64,000 nucleotides of DNA, taken from the NCBI GenBank assembly GCA_963761655.1, contig CAVXHI010000003.1, positions 612,698-676,697 on the forward strand. The letters run 5' to 3'. The translations under genes were made by a program, and so were the position numbers. The notes under the pieces were generated by a model. That model was not told the origin of the DNA and made no database searches. It worked only from the letters and a program-made list of their open reading frames with translations. This document shows, piece by piece, positions 53,206 to 61,965 of this stretch. The stretch's first letter is position 1. Every line of letters begins with the position of its first letter. Source of the DNA: RYN-122 sp963761655. GTDB lineage: Bacteria > Actinomycetota > Actinomycetes > Mycobacteriales > SCTD01.

Positions 53206-53906
53206 GCCACGAGGTGGCGCGAGAGCGTCCGGACCTCGAGGCCGCGGCCGTCGAGCTCCTCGGCGAGCAGGGGGAGGCAGGCCGCCGTGGCCCGCCAGGA
53301 CCCGGGCTGGCTCGTGCAGTCGCTGTCGTGCAGCAGCAGGGTGCCGCCGTCGGCGAGGCCGCGCGTCATCGTCCGGACCACCTGCTCCGGGGGGCGCACC
53401 AGCCAGTCGCGTCCCCACGCCGTCCAGAGCACGGTCCGCAGCCCGAGGGCGCGGGCAGCCAGGGCGGTGCCACCGGACAGGACGCCGTACGGCGGGCGGA
53501 ACAGCGAGACGGGCACGCCCGCCGCCTGCTCGACCTGGGCCCGGCCTCGCACGAGGTCGGCCCGGACCCGACCCGGCGACAGGCGCAGGTGGTTCGGGTG
53601 CCCGCTCCCGTGCAGGGCGACCTCGTGCCCGCGGGCCACGACCTCCCGGGCCACGCCGGGGTGCCGGACCGCCTGACCCCCGAGCAGGAAGAAGGTGGCG
53701 GACCAGTCGAGGGCGTCGAGGGCGTCGAGCACGGCAGGGGTGCCGTACGGGTCGGGGCCGTCGTCGAACGTCAGGGCGACGCCGCCGGGACGCCCCTGAC
53801 CGGACAGGCCGGGGAGGAGCCGGCGTCGCAGGGGCGCGACCGCGGTGAGCGCGGGCGAGGCGTGGGCCGCCAGGAGCAGCCCCCCGACGGCGAGCGCGGC
53901 CCTCAC
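53202..53906 (-). CDS. Polysaccharide deacetylase (NodB-like)
   Basis: 234 aa. N-terminal signal anchor (about 1-20). NodB motifs: TFDDGPD (about 49-55; catalytic base and metal Asp), HGSGHPNH (metal His, about 104), RPPYG (about 136) and LLLHDSD (about 202). It removes N-acetyl groups from an envelope polysaccharide outside or at the membrane. GTG start overlaps the glycosyltransferase stop. Confidence -1.
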   Translation of the reverse strand: MRAALAVGGLLLAAHASPALTAVAPLRRRLLPGLSGQGRPGGVALTFDDGPDPYGTPAVLDALDALDWSATFFLLGGQAVRHPGVAREVVARGHEVALHGSGHPNHLRLSPGRVRADLVRGRAQVEQAAGVPVSLFRPPYGVLSGGTALAARALGLRTVLWTAWGRDWLVRPPEQVVRTMTRGLADGGTLLLHDSDCTSQPGSWRATAACLPLLAEELDGRGLEVRTLSRHLVA

Positions 53907-55036
53907 GCCGAGCGGAGGACGTCGGCCGGGCGAGCGAGCGCCGGGAGCAGCCGGGCGAGGGCGTCGACGGGGTCGGGGCGCAGCGGCGGCGCGGTCCGCG
54001 GGCGGGCGGCGGCCTCCCGCACGAGCGTCACCAGCGACTCCTCGTCGACGGCGAGCGCGGCCATCCCGGACCGGTCCAGGACGGCGGCGTTGGCCTCGCC
54101 GTGGCCGGGGATGCACCGGAAGCTGACCGCCGGGAGACCCGCCTCGAGCGACTCCGTGAAGCTCAGCCCCCCGGCGTTGTGCACGAGCACGTCGGCGAGC
54201 TGCATGAGCACGTGGACGTCGTCGCGCCAGCCGAGGGCGACCACACCGGGCACCTCCCCGAGGGCGCGCCGCAGCGAGGCGGACCGGCCGCACAGCACGA
54301 GCGGGACGACTCCGGCGCCGGCGAGGGCGCGCGCGGTCGGGACGACGTCGCCGAGGCCGAGGCTGCCGGTCGACAGCAGGGCGACCGGCTGTCCGGCGGC
54401 GAGCCCGAGCTCCCGGCGCAGTGTCGCCAGCGTGCGGCGTCCGACCGGACGGCGGAAGCGCCCGGGGACGAGCGGACCGGCGGGGACGAGCGCGACGCCG
54501 TGGTCCGCCCCCTGCTCGGCGGTCGCCTCGGTGACGCACAGGTGCAGGTCGACGTCGTCGTGCACCCAGCTGCGGTGCACGGCCGGGTCGGTGACGTAGG
54601 TGACGACGGGGACGGTCAGGTCGCCACTGGCGCGCAGCCCACCGAGGCACTGGCTGGCGAACGGGTAGGTGGACACGACGAGGTCGTAGCCGCCGGTGCG
54701 CAACCAGTCGCGGACGGTGCGGCGGCCCGTGCGGCAGCTCGCCCGCATGACGGCCTGCGCGGACGGCCGGTCCTCGATGCGGTCGAACAGCCAGGCGAAC
54801 AGGCCCGGCGCACGCTGCACCGTCCACGTGTAGCCGTCGCGCAGGGTGAGGGCCCAGGCACGAGGGACGGCGTCGAGGAAGTCCCGCACGTCGACGTCGG
54901 CGCCACGGGAGCGCAGCCGGTCCGCGAGCTCGGCGGCGGCCCCGTCGTGGCCGGCCCCGACGCTGCCGGTGACGACGAGGACCCGAGGCGGGGCGCTGCG
55001 TGCGGGGGAGGGGCGGGGCGGGCGGCGACGTGTCAC
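53903..55036 (-). CDS. GT28/MGDG-synthase-like glycosyltransferase
   Basis: 377 aa from GTG 55036. The N-terminal GSVGAGHDGAAAELADRL (about 23-40) is the diacylglycerol-glucosyltransferase/MGDG synthase signature. The C-terminal half has LLSTGSLGLGD, GWRDDVHVLMQLADVLVHNA, GGLSFTESLEAGLP and PGHGEANA, the nucleotide-sugar site. It should add sugar from a UDP-donor to a lipid acceptor at the inner membrane face. First gene of the five-gene overlapping operon with deacetylase, DMT transporter and two-component system. Confidence -1.
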   Translation of the reverse strand: MTRRRPPRPSPARSAPPRVLVVTGSVGAGHDGAAAELADRLRSRGADVDVRDFLDAVPRAWALTLRDGYTWTVQRAPGLFAWLFDRIEDRPSAQAVMRASCRTGRRTVRDWLRTGGYDLVVSTYPFASQCLGGLRASGDLTVPVVTYVTDPAVHRSWVHDDVDLHLCVTEATAEQGADHGVALVPAGPLVPGRFRRPVGRRTLATLRRELGLAAGQPVALLSTGSLGLGDVVPTARALAGAGVVPLVLCGRSASLRRALGEVPGVVALGWRDDVHVLMQLADVLVHNAGGLSFTESLEAGLPAVSFRCIPGHGEANAAVLDRSGMAALAVDEESLVTLVREAAARPRTAPPLRPDPVDALARLLPALARPADVLRSA

Positions 55037-55086
55037 GACGTGGTCCTGACGGGAGGCGGTAGGGCCGTCAGGGTGCGGAGCGAGGC

Positions 55087-55210
55087 CTGATCGCCGCCTG
55101 TACGGGCGGCGCACCTCGGCGTCTCCTCCGGCCTGCTGCTCCTCGCCGCGATCGCCGTCCCGCTGGTCGCGTGGAGACTCGGCCCGAACGAGGTGCCGCA
55201 GCCGGTCTAG
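55087..55210 (+). pseudogene. C-terminal fragment of a membrane protein
   Basis: Following a stop, the frame reads VSSGLLLLAAIAVPLVAWRL, then GPNEVPQPV and a TAG, with one good transmembrane helix but no start codon. It probably is the tail of a lost transporter gene. Low confidence. Confidence -1.
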
Positions 55211-55761
55211 CTCAGGTCCTCCAGGACCTGCTGCGCGGCCGCCTCCTGCGGCAGGCGGTCCTGCTCGGCCGCCTCGACGTAGGCGCCGACGTCCTCCTGC
55301 TCGCCGGACAGTCCCTCGGCGCCCTCGTGCACCTCGTGGAAGGCGAGCCAGGCAAGACCGAGCTCCTCGCGCTGCTCCTGCCCGATCCGCTCCTTGAACG
55401 GCCCGAGCAGGTCACGCTCCTCCTCGGCCATGTGGTCGCCGTTGACCTCCTGCGTGGTGCGCACGGCCTCCCACCACGCCTCCGTCCCGACCTCCTGCTC
55501 GGCGACCGACGCGGCGGCTCCCCGGATGCCGTTGTGGTCGTGCAGGGCGTGCTCGGTGTCGTCGCCGCCGTCGGGCAGCTCGCGCACGACGTGCGGGTAG
55601 AACACGGCCTCCTCGCCGGCGGCGTGGACCTCCAGGGCGTCGGCCAGCCGGGTCCAGGCCTGCGCGAGGGCGTCGCCCTCCAGGCCCTCGAGGGCGGCGA
55701 AGTCGCGCCGGAACGCCTCGTGCTCGGACAGGATCAGGGTGGCGACGTCCTGGTCGGACAC
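55207..55761 (-). CDS. Hemerythrin HHE-domain protein
   Basis: 184 aa four-helix protein. Iron ligands are suggested by SEHEAFR (about 12-18), EVHAAGEEAVFYPH (about 44-57), HDHNGIRG (about 74-81) and GDHMAEEE (about 109-116). Binds a di-iron centre, used for oxygen or redox sensing or iron handling. Very acidic. Sits just downstream of the ABC ATPase gene on the same strand (10 bases), which may mean co-transcription. Confidence -1.
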   Translation of the reverse strand: MSDQDVATLILSEHEAFRRDFAALEGLEGDALAQAWTRLADALEVHAAGEEAVFYPHVVRELPDGGDDTEHALHDHNGIRGAAASVAEQEVGTEAWWEAVRTTQEVNGDHMAEEERDLLGPFKERIGQEQREELGLAWLAFHEVHEGAEGLSGEQEDVGAYVEAAEQDRLPQEAAAQQVLEDLS

Positions 55762-55771
55762 GGGGCTCCTC

Positions 55772-56539
55772 CTACCGGCGCCGGGCGGTCCAGCGGCCGT
55801 CCTCGCGCCCTACCCTCAGCGGCAGGCCGAACGCCTCCGACAGCAGGCGCGGCGTCAGGACGCCCTCGACCGGTCCGCCCGCCACGACGCGGCCACCGCG
55901 CAGGAGCAGCGCGTGGGTGGTGCTGGCGGGGAGCTCCTCGAGGTGGTGCGTGACGAGGACGCTGGCCCGCTGCGGGTGCTCGGCGGCCAGGAGGTCGAGC
56001 GCCTCGACGAGCTGCTCGCGGGCCGGCAGGTCGAGGCCGGCCGCGGGCTCGTCCAGCAGCAGCAGGGGCGGGTCCGGGACGAGCGCCCGGGCGACCAGGG
56101 TGCGTCGCTGCTCGCCGTTGCTGAGGGTGTCCCAGGTCCGGTCCGCGAGGGCGGTGAGCCCGACGAGGCCGAGCAGCGGCGCGACGTCGACGTCGGGCGC
56201 GCCCCGCAGCGGCAGCGCCGTCGTGCCGGTCGCGCCGGTCAGCACGACCTGCCGCACGGTCAGCCGGCCGGACGGCCGGAAGCGCCCGAGGACGTGGCCG
56301 ACGTGCGGCCACAGGTCGCGGACGTCGACGGTGCCGAGGGCCTTCCCCAGCACCTCGACCCGGCCCGACGTCGGGTGCCGGGTGGCGGCCGCGAGCGACA
56401 GCAGGGTCGTCTTGCCGGCGCCGTTCGGGCCGAGCAGCGCCCACCGCTCACCCGCCCGCACCTCGAGGTCGACGTCGTCGAGCAGCACCGCGCCGTCGCG
56501 CACCAGGCGGACGCCGTCGACCCGGAGCAGCGCCGTCAT
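55772..56539 (-). CDS. ABC transporter ATP-binding protein
   Basis: 255 aa single ATPase domain. Walker A GPNGAGKTT (about 37-45), Q-loop region near 85, signature LSNGEQRRTL (about 137-146), Walker B LLLLDEP (about 158-164), and the H-loop VTHHLEELP. It resembles the ModF/YlmA-like stand-alone ATPases (COG1119) rather than a typical importer subunit. ATG overlaps the MFS stop (ATGA). No permease is nearby. Confidence -1.
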   Translation of the reverse strand: MTALLRVDGVRLVRDGAVLLDDVDLEVRAGERWALLGPNGAGKTTLLSLAAATRHPTSGRVEVLGKALGTVDVRDLWPHVGHVLGRFRPSGRLTVRQVVLTGATGTTALPLRGAPDVDVAPLLGLVGLTALADRTWDTLSNGEQRRTLVARALVPDPPLLLLDEPAAGLDLPAREQLVEALDLLAAEHPQRASVLVTHHLEELPASTTHALLLRGGRVVAGGPVEGVLTPRLLSEAFGLPLRVGREDGRWTARRR

Positions 56540-57693
56540 CCCAGCGCCCGGGCGTAGGCCCGCCGACCGACGACGGCGGCCGTGCCGAAGACGACCGCGA
56601 ACACGACGCCGGTCCCGAACAGCGGCGTCCAGCGGGCGGCACCCGCCAGCGGCGCGAGGACCGCGGTGGCCGCGCCGCTGCCGACGAACAGGCAGCCGGC
56701 GAACAGCGACACGGTGGCCGCCCTGGCCCCGGGCACCGCCTCCGTCGCCCAGTTCTGCATCGTCGAGTGCATGGACGCCCAGGCCGCCCCCAGCACCAGG
56801 GCGGCCAGCCCGACGACGACGGACGCCCGGGTGAGGGAGACCAGCCCGTAGGCGACCCCGAGGCCGACCGCGCCCACCCCGAGGAACACCGGCGCGCTGG
56901 TGCGACCGGCCCGGCGCTTGACCACCCGCGAGGCCAGCAGCAGCCCCACGCCGTACAGGGCGACGACCGCCCCTGCCCGGGCCGCGGACACGCCCTCGCT
57001 CTCGAGTGCCGGCGCCAGGTAGGTGAGCAGCCCGAGCAGGACGGCGCCCTCGACCAGGGCGAGCAGCAGCACGAGCACCCCCCAGCGCGACCGCACCACG
57101 GTCAGGACCCCCGCCGCCCTCGTCTGCGCGGGCGGCGGCTCGGGCAGCCGGGGGAGCAGGACCACGAGCACCGCTGCGGCTCCCGCGGGGACCAGGAACC
57201 CGACCCGCCAGGACACCGTCGCGGCCAGCACCCCGCCGAGACCGGTCGCTGCCGTGATGCCGACCGCGGTGGCGGCGTTGAGGTCGGTGAGGGTGCGGTG
57301 GCGGAGCTCCCGCGGGACGGCGTCGCCGACGTAGACGAGCCCGGTGGGGACGACGGCCGCCATGCAGGCACCGGTCAGGGCGCGCACGACGGTGAGGACC
57401 GTGAGGTCGGTGACGCAGGCGCTCAGCGCCCCGAAGGAGGCGGCGCCGGCGAGGGTCACGCGCAGGGTCGTGACCCGGCCGAGGCGGTCGCTGAAGACGC
57501 CCCAGAACGGCTGGGCCAGGCCGTAGCAGAGGAAGTACGCGCTGGCGACGGCCGCAGCGACGTCGAGGCGGACCCGGAAGTCGGCGGCGATCGTGACGAG
57601 GAGCGGACCGACGACGAAGCGGTCGAAGGAGCTCGTCAGCGAGGCGGCCTGCAGCAGCCGGACGTCGGGGGCCGTCGTCCCGGGAACTGGCAC
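56536..57693 (-). CDS. MFS transporter
   Basis: 385 aa with twelve predicted helices. The GxxxDRxGR-type loop 2-3 motif appears as FSDRLGRVTTLR (about 67-78), and the central loop around residue 180 is Pro/Arg-rich. Resembles drug-proton antiporters of the DHA1 type. Co-translated with an ABC ATPase; an unusual partnership with no obvious joint role. Confidence -1.
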   Translation of the reverse strand: MPVPGTTAPDVRLLQAASLTSSFDRFVVGPLLVTIAADFRVRLDVAAAVASAYFLCYGLAQPFWGVFSDRLGRVTTLRVTLAGAASFGALSACVTDLTVLTVVRALTGACMAAVVPTGLVYVGDAVPRELRHRTLTDLNAATAVGITAATGLGGVLAATVSWRVGFLVPAGAAAVLVVLLPRLPEPPPAQTRAAGVLTVVRSRWGVLVLLLALVEGAVLLGLLTYLAPALESEGVSAARAGAVVALYGVGLLLASRVVKRRAGRTSAPVFLGVGAVGLGVAYGLVSLTRASVVVGLAALVLGAAWASMHSTMQNWATEAVPGARAATVSLFAGCLFVGSGAATAVLAPLAGAARWTPLFGTGVVFAVVFGTAAVVGRRAYARALG

Positions 57694-57764
57694 GGCCCAG
57701 TCTGTCAGCCGGCCCCGCTAGGGTCGGTCGCGAGGGTCGAGCCGTTCCACCGAGAGGCCGACCC

Positions 57765-57971
57765 GTGCCCGTGTTCCGCGTCCGCTACCGCCCCTCCCCC
57801 GAGGACGCCGCGGCCCCGCCCGACTGCCTCGTCGAGGCCGACTCCGTGCAGGTCGAGGCCGACGTCTGGCTCGTCTTCCGGCGGACCGTCTTCGTCATCG
57901 GCGCCCCCCGCGACGTCGTCGTGCGCAGGCTCCCGGCCGCGCCGGTGGCCGACGTCGCCGAGGTGCTGTGA
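57765..57971 (+). CDS. Conserved small hypothetical protein
   Basis: 68 aa, beta-rich, no membrane segment, no cysteine-pair motif (one Cys). GTG start with GAGAGG 8 bases upstream and a TAGGGT promoter box near 57719. Codon use and the DVWLVFRRTVFVIG pattern look genuine. Unknown function. Confidence -1.
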   Translation: MPVFRVRYRPSPEDAAAPPDCLVEADSVQVEADVWLVFRRTVFVIGAPRDVVVRRLPAAPVADVAEVL

Positions 57972-57978
57972 GTCCTCA

Positions 57979-58019
57979 CAGCGGACGCACAGGGAGCGCC
58001 CAGGGGATGCTCAGCGGAC
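57979..58019 (+). promoter_or_regulatory. Direct repeats upstream of the orphan response regulator
   Basis: CAGCGGAC at 57979-57986 and 58012-58019, 33 bases (three helical turns) apart, 41 bases before the ATG. They fit OmpR-type autoregulatory sites. Confidence -1.
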
Positions 58020-58059
58020 ACCCGGACTCTGGAGCTCCACCCCGACAGACGGAGACCGC

Positions 58060-58803
58060 ATGACCACCGCCGAGGCCCGCCTGCTCGTGGTCGACGACGA
58101 GCCCAACATCCTCGAGCTGCTGTCGGTCAGCCTGCGCTTCGCCGGCTTCGAGGTGGCGACCGCCACCAACGGCGCCGACGCCCTGAACCGGGCCCGGGAG
58201 TTCTCCCCCGACATGCTCGTGCTCGACGTGATGATGCCGGGGCTCGACGGCTTCGACGTCGTCAGCCAGCTGCGCAGCCGGGGCGACCGCGTGCCGGTGC
58301 TGTTCCTCACCGCCAAGGACGCCACCGAGGACCGCGTGCAGGGCCTGACCCTCGGCGGGGACGACTACGTGACGAAGCCGTTCAGCCTCGAGGAGGTCGT
58401 CGCGCGCATCCGCGCGGTGCTCCGCCGGACCAGTGCCGCGACCCCGGCGGACGTGGCCCCGAGCGCCCGCCTGACGTTCGCCGACATCGTGCTCGACGAC
58501 GACACCCACGAGGTCTGGAAGGGCGACACCGCGGTCGAGCTGTCGCCCACGGAGTTCAACCTGCTGCGCTACCTGCTGCAGAACCCGGGGCGCGTGCTGT
58601 CCAAGCGGCAGATCCTCGAGCACGTCTGGAACTACGACTTCGGGGGCGACGGCAACGTCGTCGAGAGCTACGTGTCGTACCTGCGCAAGAAGGTCGACAT
58701 GACCGAGCCGCGGCTGCTCCACACCGTCCGGGGCGTCGGCTACGTCCTGCGCCAGCCGCGGGCCGCACCCCAGGGGCAGGCGTCCACGTCCGTGGAGGCC
58801 TAG
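58060..58803 (+). CDS. OmpR-family response regulator (orphan)
   Basis: 247 aa. Receiver with VDDEPN acidic pair (about 10-15), phosphorylated Asp in LVLDVMMPGLDG (near 55), TAKDA and VTKPFSL. Winged helix: SPTEFNLLRYLLQNPGRVL and NVVESYVSYLRKKV. It resembles the TrcR/PrrA-like cluster common in actinomycetes, normally followed by a kinase. Here the next gene is on the other strand and unrelated, so the kinase is elsewhere or absent. GGAG before ATG. Confidence -1.
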   Translation: MTTAEARLLVVDDEPNILELLSVSLRFAGFEVATATNGADALNRAREFSPDMLVLDVMMPGLDGFDVVSQLRSRGDRVPVLFLTAKDATEDRVQGLTLGGDDYVTKPFSLEEVVARIRAVLRRTSAATPADVAPSARLTFADIVLDDDTHEVWKGDTAVELSPTEFNLLRYLLQNPGRVLSKRQILEHVWNYDFGGDGNVVESYVSYLRKKVDMTEPRLLHTVRGVGYVLRQPRAAPQGQASTSVEA

Positions 58804-59330
58804 GACACCCAGGAGGTCACGACGAGGACGCCGAAGACCCCCGCGCTGATCAGACCGACGACGACCAGCAGGCCGAGGACCAGGAGCAGCAGGACGCAGC
58901 CCGCGTCCGCGATCCGTGCGCCGAGGGTCTGCGCCGGCTCCGGGCGCTGCGGCCGGGCCCACTCGACGGGCACGCCGCACTGCGCCTCCGCGCGGGAGCG
59001 GAGAGCCCGGAGACGTGCACGCGCCGTCTCCGTGCCGGCGTCGTCCTCGTCGCCGCGCCAGCCCAGGGCCTTCATCAGCTGCACGGGGTCGTCCCCGTAC
59101 GCCTTCTCGAAGGCGGCCAGCTCGGCCGGGTCGCGGTCAGCGGCGAGGTAGGACCAGCGGCCGGCCTGCGCGAGGTCACCCTCCGCCCGGTAGACGGCGG
59201 CCAGCCGCTCCCGGTGGTCGAGGCGCGCCGGGACCGAGCCGACCAGGCCGCGCAGCCGCTGGCGGGCCAGCGCCGTCCGGCCCGCCTCCAGGTCCTCCGC
59301 GACCCGCCGCAGGGTCACGTCCTCGCCCAC
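58800..59330 (-). CDS. DUF6584-family membrane protein
   Basis: 176 aa. N-terminal ~75 residues form helical repeats (LRRVAEDLEAGRTALARQRL, RERLAAVYRAEGDLAQAGRW) like a degenerate TPR, then AAFEKAYGDDP, and a C-terminal transmembrane helix (about 141-165). Matches DUF6584. Its function is not known. Convergent with the response regulator, overlapping its stop by 4 bases. Confidence -1.
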   Translation of the reverse strand: MGEDVTLRRVAEDLEAGRTALARQRLRGLVGSVPARLDHRERLAAVYRAEGDLAQAGRWSYLAADRDPAELAAFEKAYGDDPVQLMKALGWRGDEDDAGTETARARLRALRSRAEAQCGVPVEWARPQRPEPAQTLGARIADAGCVLLLLVLGLLVVVGLISAGVFGVLVVTSWVS

Positions 59331-59341
59331 GGCTCAGGCTC

Positions 59342-60234
59342 TCACGCCTCGACGACGTCCGCGGGCGCCTCCTCGGGCACGGGCAGGACGGGGCGGCGAC
59401 CGCCGCGCTGCGCCCCGGCACCCGCGACGACCACGAGCACGATGCCGACCAGCTGGACCGGCCCGGGTGCTGGGCCAGGACCACCAGCCCGAGCAGCAGC
59501 CCGACGGCCGGCTCCAGGGCCAGCAGCGTCCCGAACGCCGTCGGCGTCATGTGGCGCAGGGCGAGCATGTCGAGGGCGTACTGCAGGACCGGGAACAGCA
59601 GGGCCAGCCCGGCGGCCACCACGACGACCCGGACGCCGAGGTGGCCGGCCGCCTGGGGCACCCCGAGCACCGCGGCCGTCAGGGCGGCGACGGGCACGGT
59701 GAGGGACAGCGCGGTGATGCCGGTGAAACGGTCGCCGACGTGCTGGGTGAGCACGAGGAAGAACGCGTAGCCGACCGCCCCGAGGGCGCTGTACCCGAGG
59801 CCGACGAGGTCGACGTCGCCCTGCCACGGCTCGGTCAGGGCCAGGACGCCGAGCAGGGCGAGCCCGGGCCAGACCAGGGCCCGGGTGCTGTGGCTCTGCA
59901 CGGCGGCGACGACGAGGGGGCCGAGGAACTCGACCGCGACGGCGGTGCCCAGGGGGAGCCGCTCGATCGCGGCGAGGAAGCAGACGGTGACCAGGCCGCT
60001 CGTGACGCCGAGCGCGAGCAGGGCCGGCACGTCCTGCCGCCGCACGGACCGCAGGGGCGGGCGGGCCACCAGCAGGAAGAACAGCCCGCCGAACGACAGC
60101 CGCAGCCAGGCCGCCCCGGCAGCGCCGACCTCCTCGATGAGCGGCACCGACAGCGCGGAACCTAGCTGCACCGCGAGGATCGCCCCGACCGCGAGCGACC
60201 ACGGCGGGACGCCGACGTCGACGGGGTCACGCAC
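59342..60234 (-). pseudogene. RhtA-like DMT exporter, frameshift near the 3' end
   Basis: From GTG 60234 the protein reads as an EamA/RhtA threonine-homoserine exporter (AAWLRLSFGGLFFLLVARPP, LPLGTAVAVEFLGPLVVAA, LRHMTPTAFGTLLALEPAVG) until about 59463. There a missing G in a CCCGGG-CCGG run shifts the frame; the expected end QLVGIVLVVVAGAGAQRGG continues in another frame to the stop at 59342. Joined length ~297 aa is normal. Sequencing error is likely. Coupled to the XRE-cupin regulator (8-base overlap), which probably controls it. Confidence -1.
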
Positions 60235-60808
60235 GGGGACGCCCGACGTCGGGCTCGAACACGGACAGGGAGAACCGGGCCGCGGCCGTGCCCGGGTTGA
60301 CGTAGGCGTGGGGCGCGTCGCCGGAGAAGGACACCGCGTCGCCCACCCCGAGCGCGTGCTGCTGCCCGTCGACCTCCACCACGACGTCGCCCTCGAGGAC
60401 GTGGAGCAGCTCCCGGGTGCCCGCGACGTGGGCCTCGCTGGCGTAGCTGTCAGCGGGCCCGAGCGTCCAGTCCCAGAGCTCGACGACATCGGGGGGCGTC
60501 GTGCTGGCGACGAGCACGGCCCGCCCGCCCTCGGCGCTGGACCACAGCACGGGGCCCGTCCCCGTCGGCGTGACGGTGACCGAGACCGTCCGGGGCTGCT
60601 CGACGAGCGCGGCGAGGGCGACCCCGAGAGCGTCGCTGAGCTTGAGCAGCGTGCCGATGCTGGGGTTGGCGGTGCCCTGCTCGACGGTCACGAGCATGCG
60701 GCGGCTCACGCCGGACGCCTCGCACAGCTGCTCCTGCGTCCACCGGCGGGCCCGCCGCTCGTGGCGAACTCGCCTGCCGATCACGTCGTTCAGGTCAGGC
60801 GTCTCCAC
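60227..60808 (-). CDS. XRE-family regulator with C-terminal cupin
   Basis: 193 aa. Helix-turn-helix at about 12-67 (RRWTQEQLCEASGVSRRML), then a cupin_2 domain (about 105-185) with GTRELLHVLEGDVVVEVDG and DAPHAYVNPG. This group often regulates export or amino-acid metabolism genes. Immediately upstream and overlapping the RhtA-like exporter. Confidence -1.
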   Translation of the reverse strand: METPDLNDVIGRRVRHERRARRWTQEQLCEASGVSRRMLVTVEQGTANPSIGTLLKLSDALGVALAALVEQPRTVSVTVTPTGTGPVLWSSAEGGRAVLVASTTPPDVVELWDWTLGPADSYASEAHVAGTRELLHVLEGDVVVEVDGQQHALGVGDAVSFSGDAPHAYVNPGTAAARFSLSVFEPDVGRPRA

Positions 60809-60838
60809 AGGTGCAGCATAGTGCGCACTGGTGTGCAG

Positions 60839-61251
60839 TCACGAGGCTGCGTTGCCGACTTCCAGCTCCGTCAGCAGCGCCCGCACGCGGTCGTCGATCT
60901 CGTCGACGATGCGACGCACCGTCTCGAGGTCCTTGCCCTTGGGGTCCTCGAGCTCCCAGTCGACGACGCGCGTCCCGGGCACGGCCGGGCAGGCCTCGCC
61001 GCAGCCCATGGTGATGACGACGTCGGCAGCCCCGACCCGGTCCCGGGTCAGCAGCGAGGGCGGTGGTCGCCGACGTCGATCCCGCGCTCGGCCAGCACCT
61101 GCGCGACCACCGGGTTCACGCCGTCGCCGGGCTCGCTGCCGGCGCTGGGGACGACGACGCGGTCGCCCGCGTGGTGCGCGGTCAGCCGTGCGCCCGCCAC
61201 CGAGCGGCCGCAGTTGTGGACGCAGGCGAACAGGACGACGGGGACGGTCAC
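60839..61251 (-). pseudogene. arsC: Arsenate reductase ArsC (thioredoxin-coupled LMW phosphatase type), frameshift
   Basis: From GTG 61251 (GTGA overlap with the aquaporin stop) the sequence reads VVLFACVHNCGRSVAGARL, the catalytic CX5R loop (CVHNCGRS), then NPVVAQVLAERGIDVGDH. Near 61062 one C is missing in a CCGCCC run; the rest (LLTRDRVGAADVVITMGCGE, then DWELEDPKGK) continues in another frame to 60839 with the second pair of redox cysteines. Joined length ~137 aa is normal. Reduces arsenate to arsenite. Part of arsR-aqp-arsC. Confidence -1.
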
Positions 61252-61964
61252 GAGGTGCTCCGGTCGAGGTGGGTCAGGTCGTCGGCCAGCTGGGAGGCGC
61301 CGCGGGTAGAGCACGAGCGACGGCACCGAGGCCGAGCGCTCCGCCGAGCAGCTGCATGAGGACGAACACGGGTGCGGAGCTCGGGGCGATGCCCGCGAAC
61401 GTGTCCGACAGCGTCCGCCCCACCGTGATGGCGGGGTTCGCGAAGCTGGTGCTGCTGGTGAACCAGTAGGCGGCCGTGATGTAGCCGCCGACGGCGTAGG
61501 CCACCGACGACGCCCGACCGGACCGCACCACCCCGAAGACGACCACGAGCAGGCCGAACGTGGCGACGACCTCGCCCAGCCACAGCGCCCCGGTCGCCCG
61601 CTCCCTGCCCGACGACGTCGACGGCGTCGAGCGAGAACATCAGGTTGGCGACGACGACCCCGAGGCAGCACCCGACCGTCTGCGCCGTGATGAACAGGGC
61701 GGCCTGCACGGTGGTGACCGCGCCGAGCGCGCGCTCCGCGAGGGTCACCACCGGGTTGAAGGCCGCCGAGACGGGGCCGAGCGCGAGGATCAGCGCGACG
61801 AGGACGGCACCGGTGATGACGGCGTTCTCGAGCAGCTGCAGGCCGACGTCGTCGGGGCTCAGGGTCTGGGCCGCGATGCCCGAGCCGACGACCGTAGCGG
61901 CCAGCAGCGCGCTGCCGATGAGCTCGGCCGCGACCTTGCGGCTGGTGTCGCTGAGGGCGCGCAC
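61248..61964 (-). pseudogene. MIP-family aquaglyceroporin (AqpS-like), several frameshifts
   Basis: Starts MRALSDTSRKVAAELIGSAL with a first NPV box in FNPVVTLAERALG. The frame shifts near 61615; the middle (MVVFGVVRSGR, then TSFANPAITVGRTLSDTF with the second NPA box) runs in another frame, and again shifts two more times between about 61290 and 61312, giving the end DDLTHLDRSTS. Together ~240 aa. In an ars operon such channels let arsenite leave after reduction, as with Sinorhizobium AqpS. Multiple indels in one gene mean either decay or poor local sequence quality. Confidence -1.
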
Positions 61965-61965
61965 G

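Noticed and set aside
55060..55125. Hairpin in the gap before the glycosyltransferase
   Set aside because: GCCGCC/GGCGGC pairing is expected by chance at this GC content and has no tail or conserved motif.
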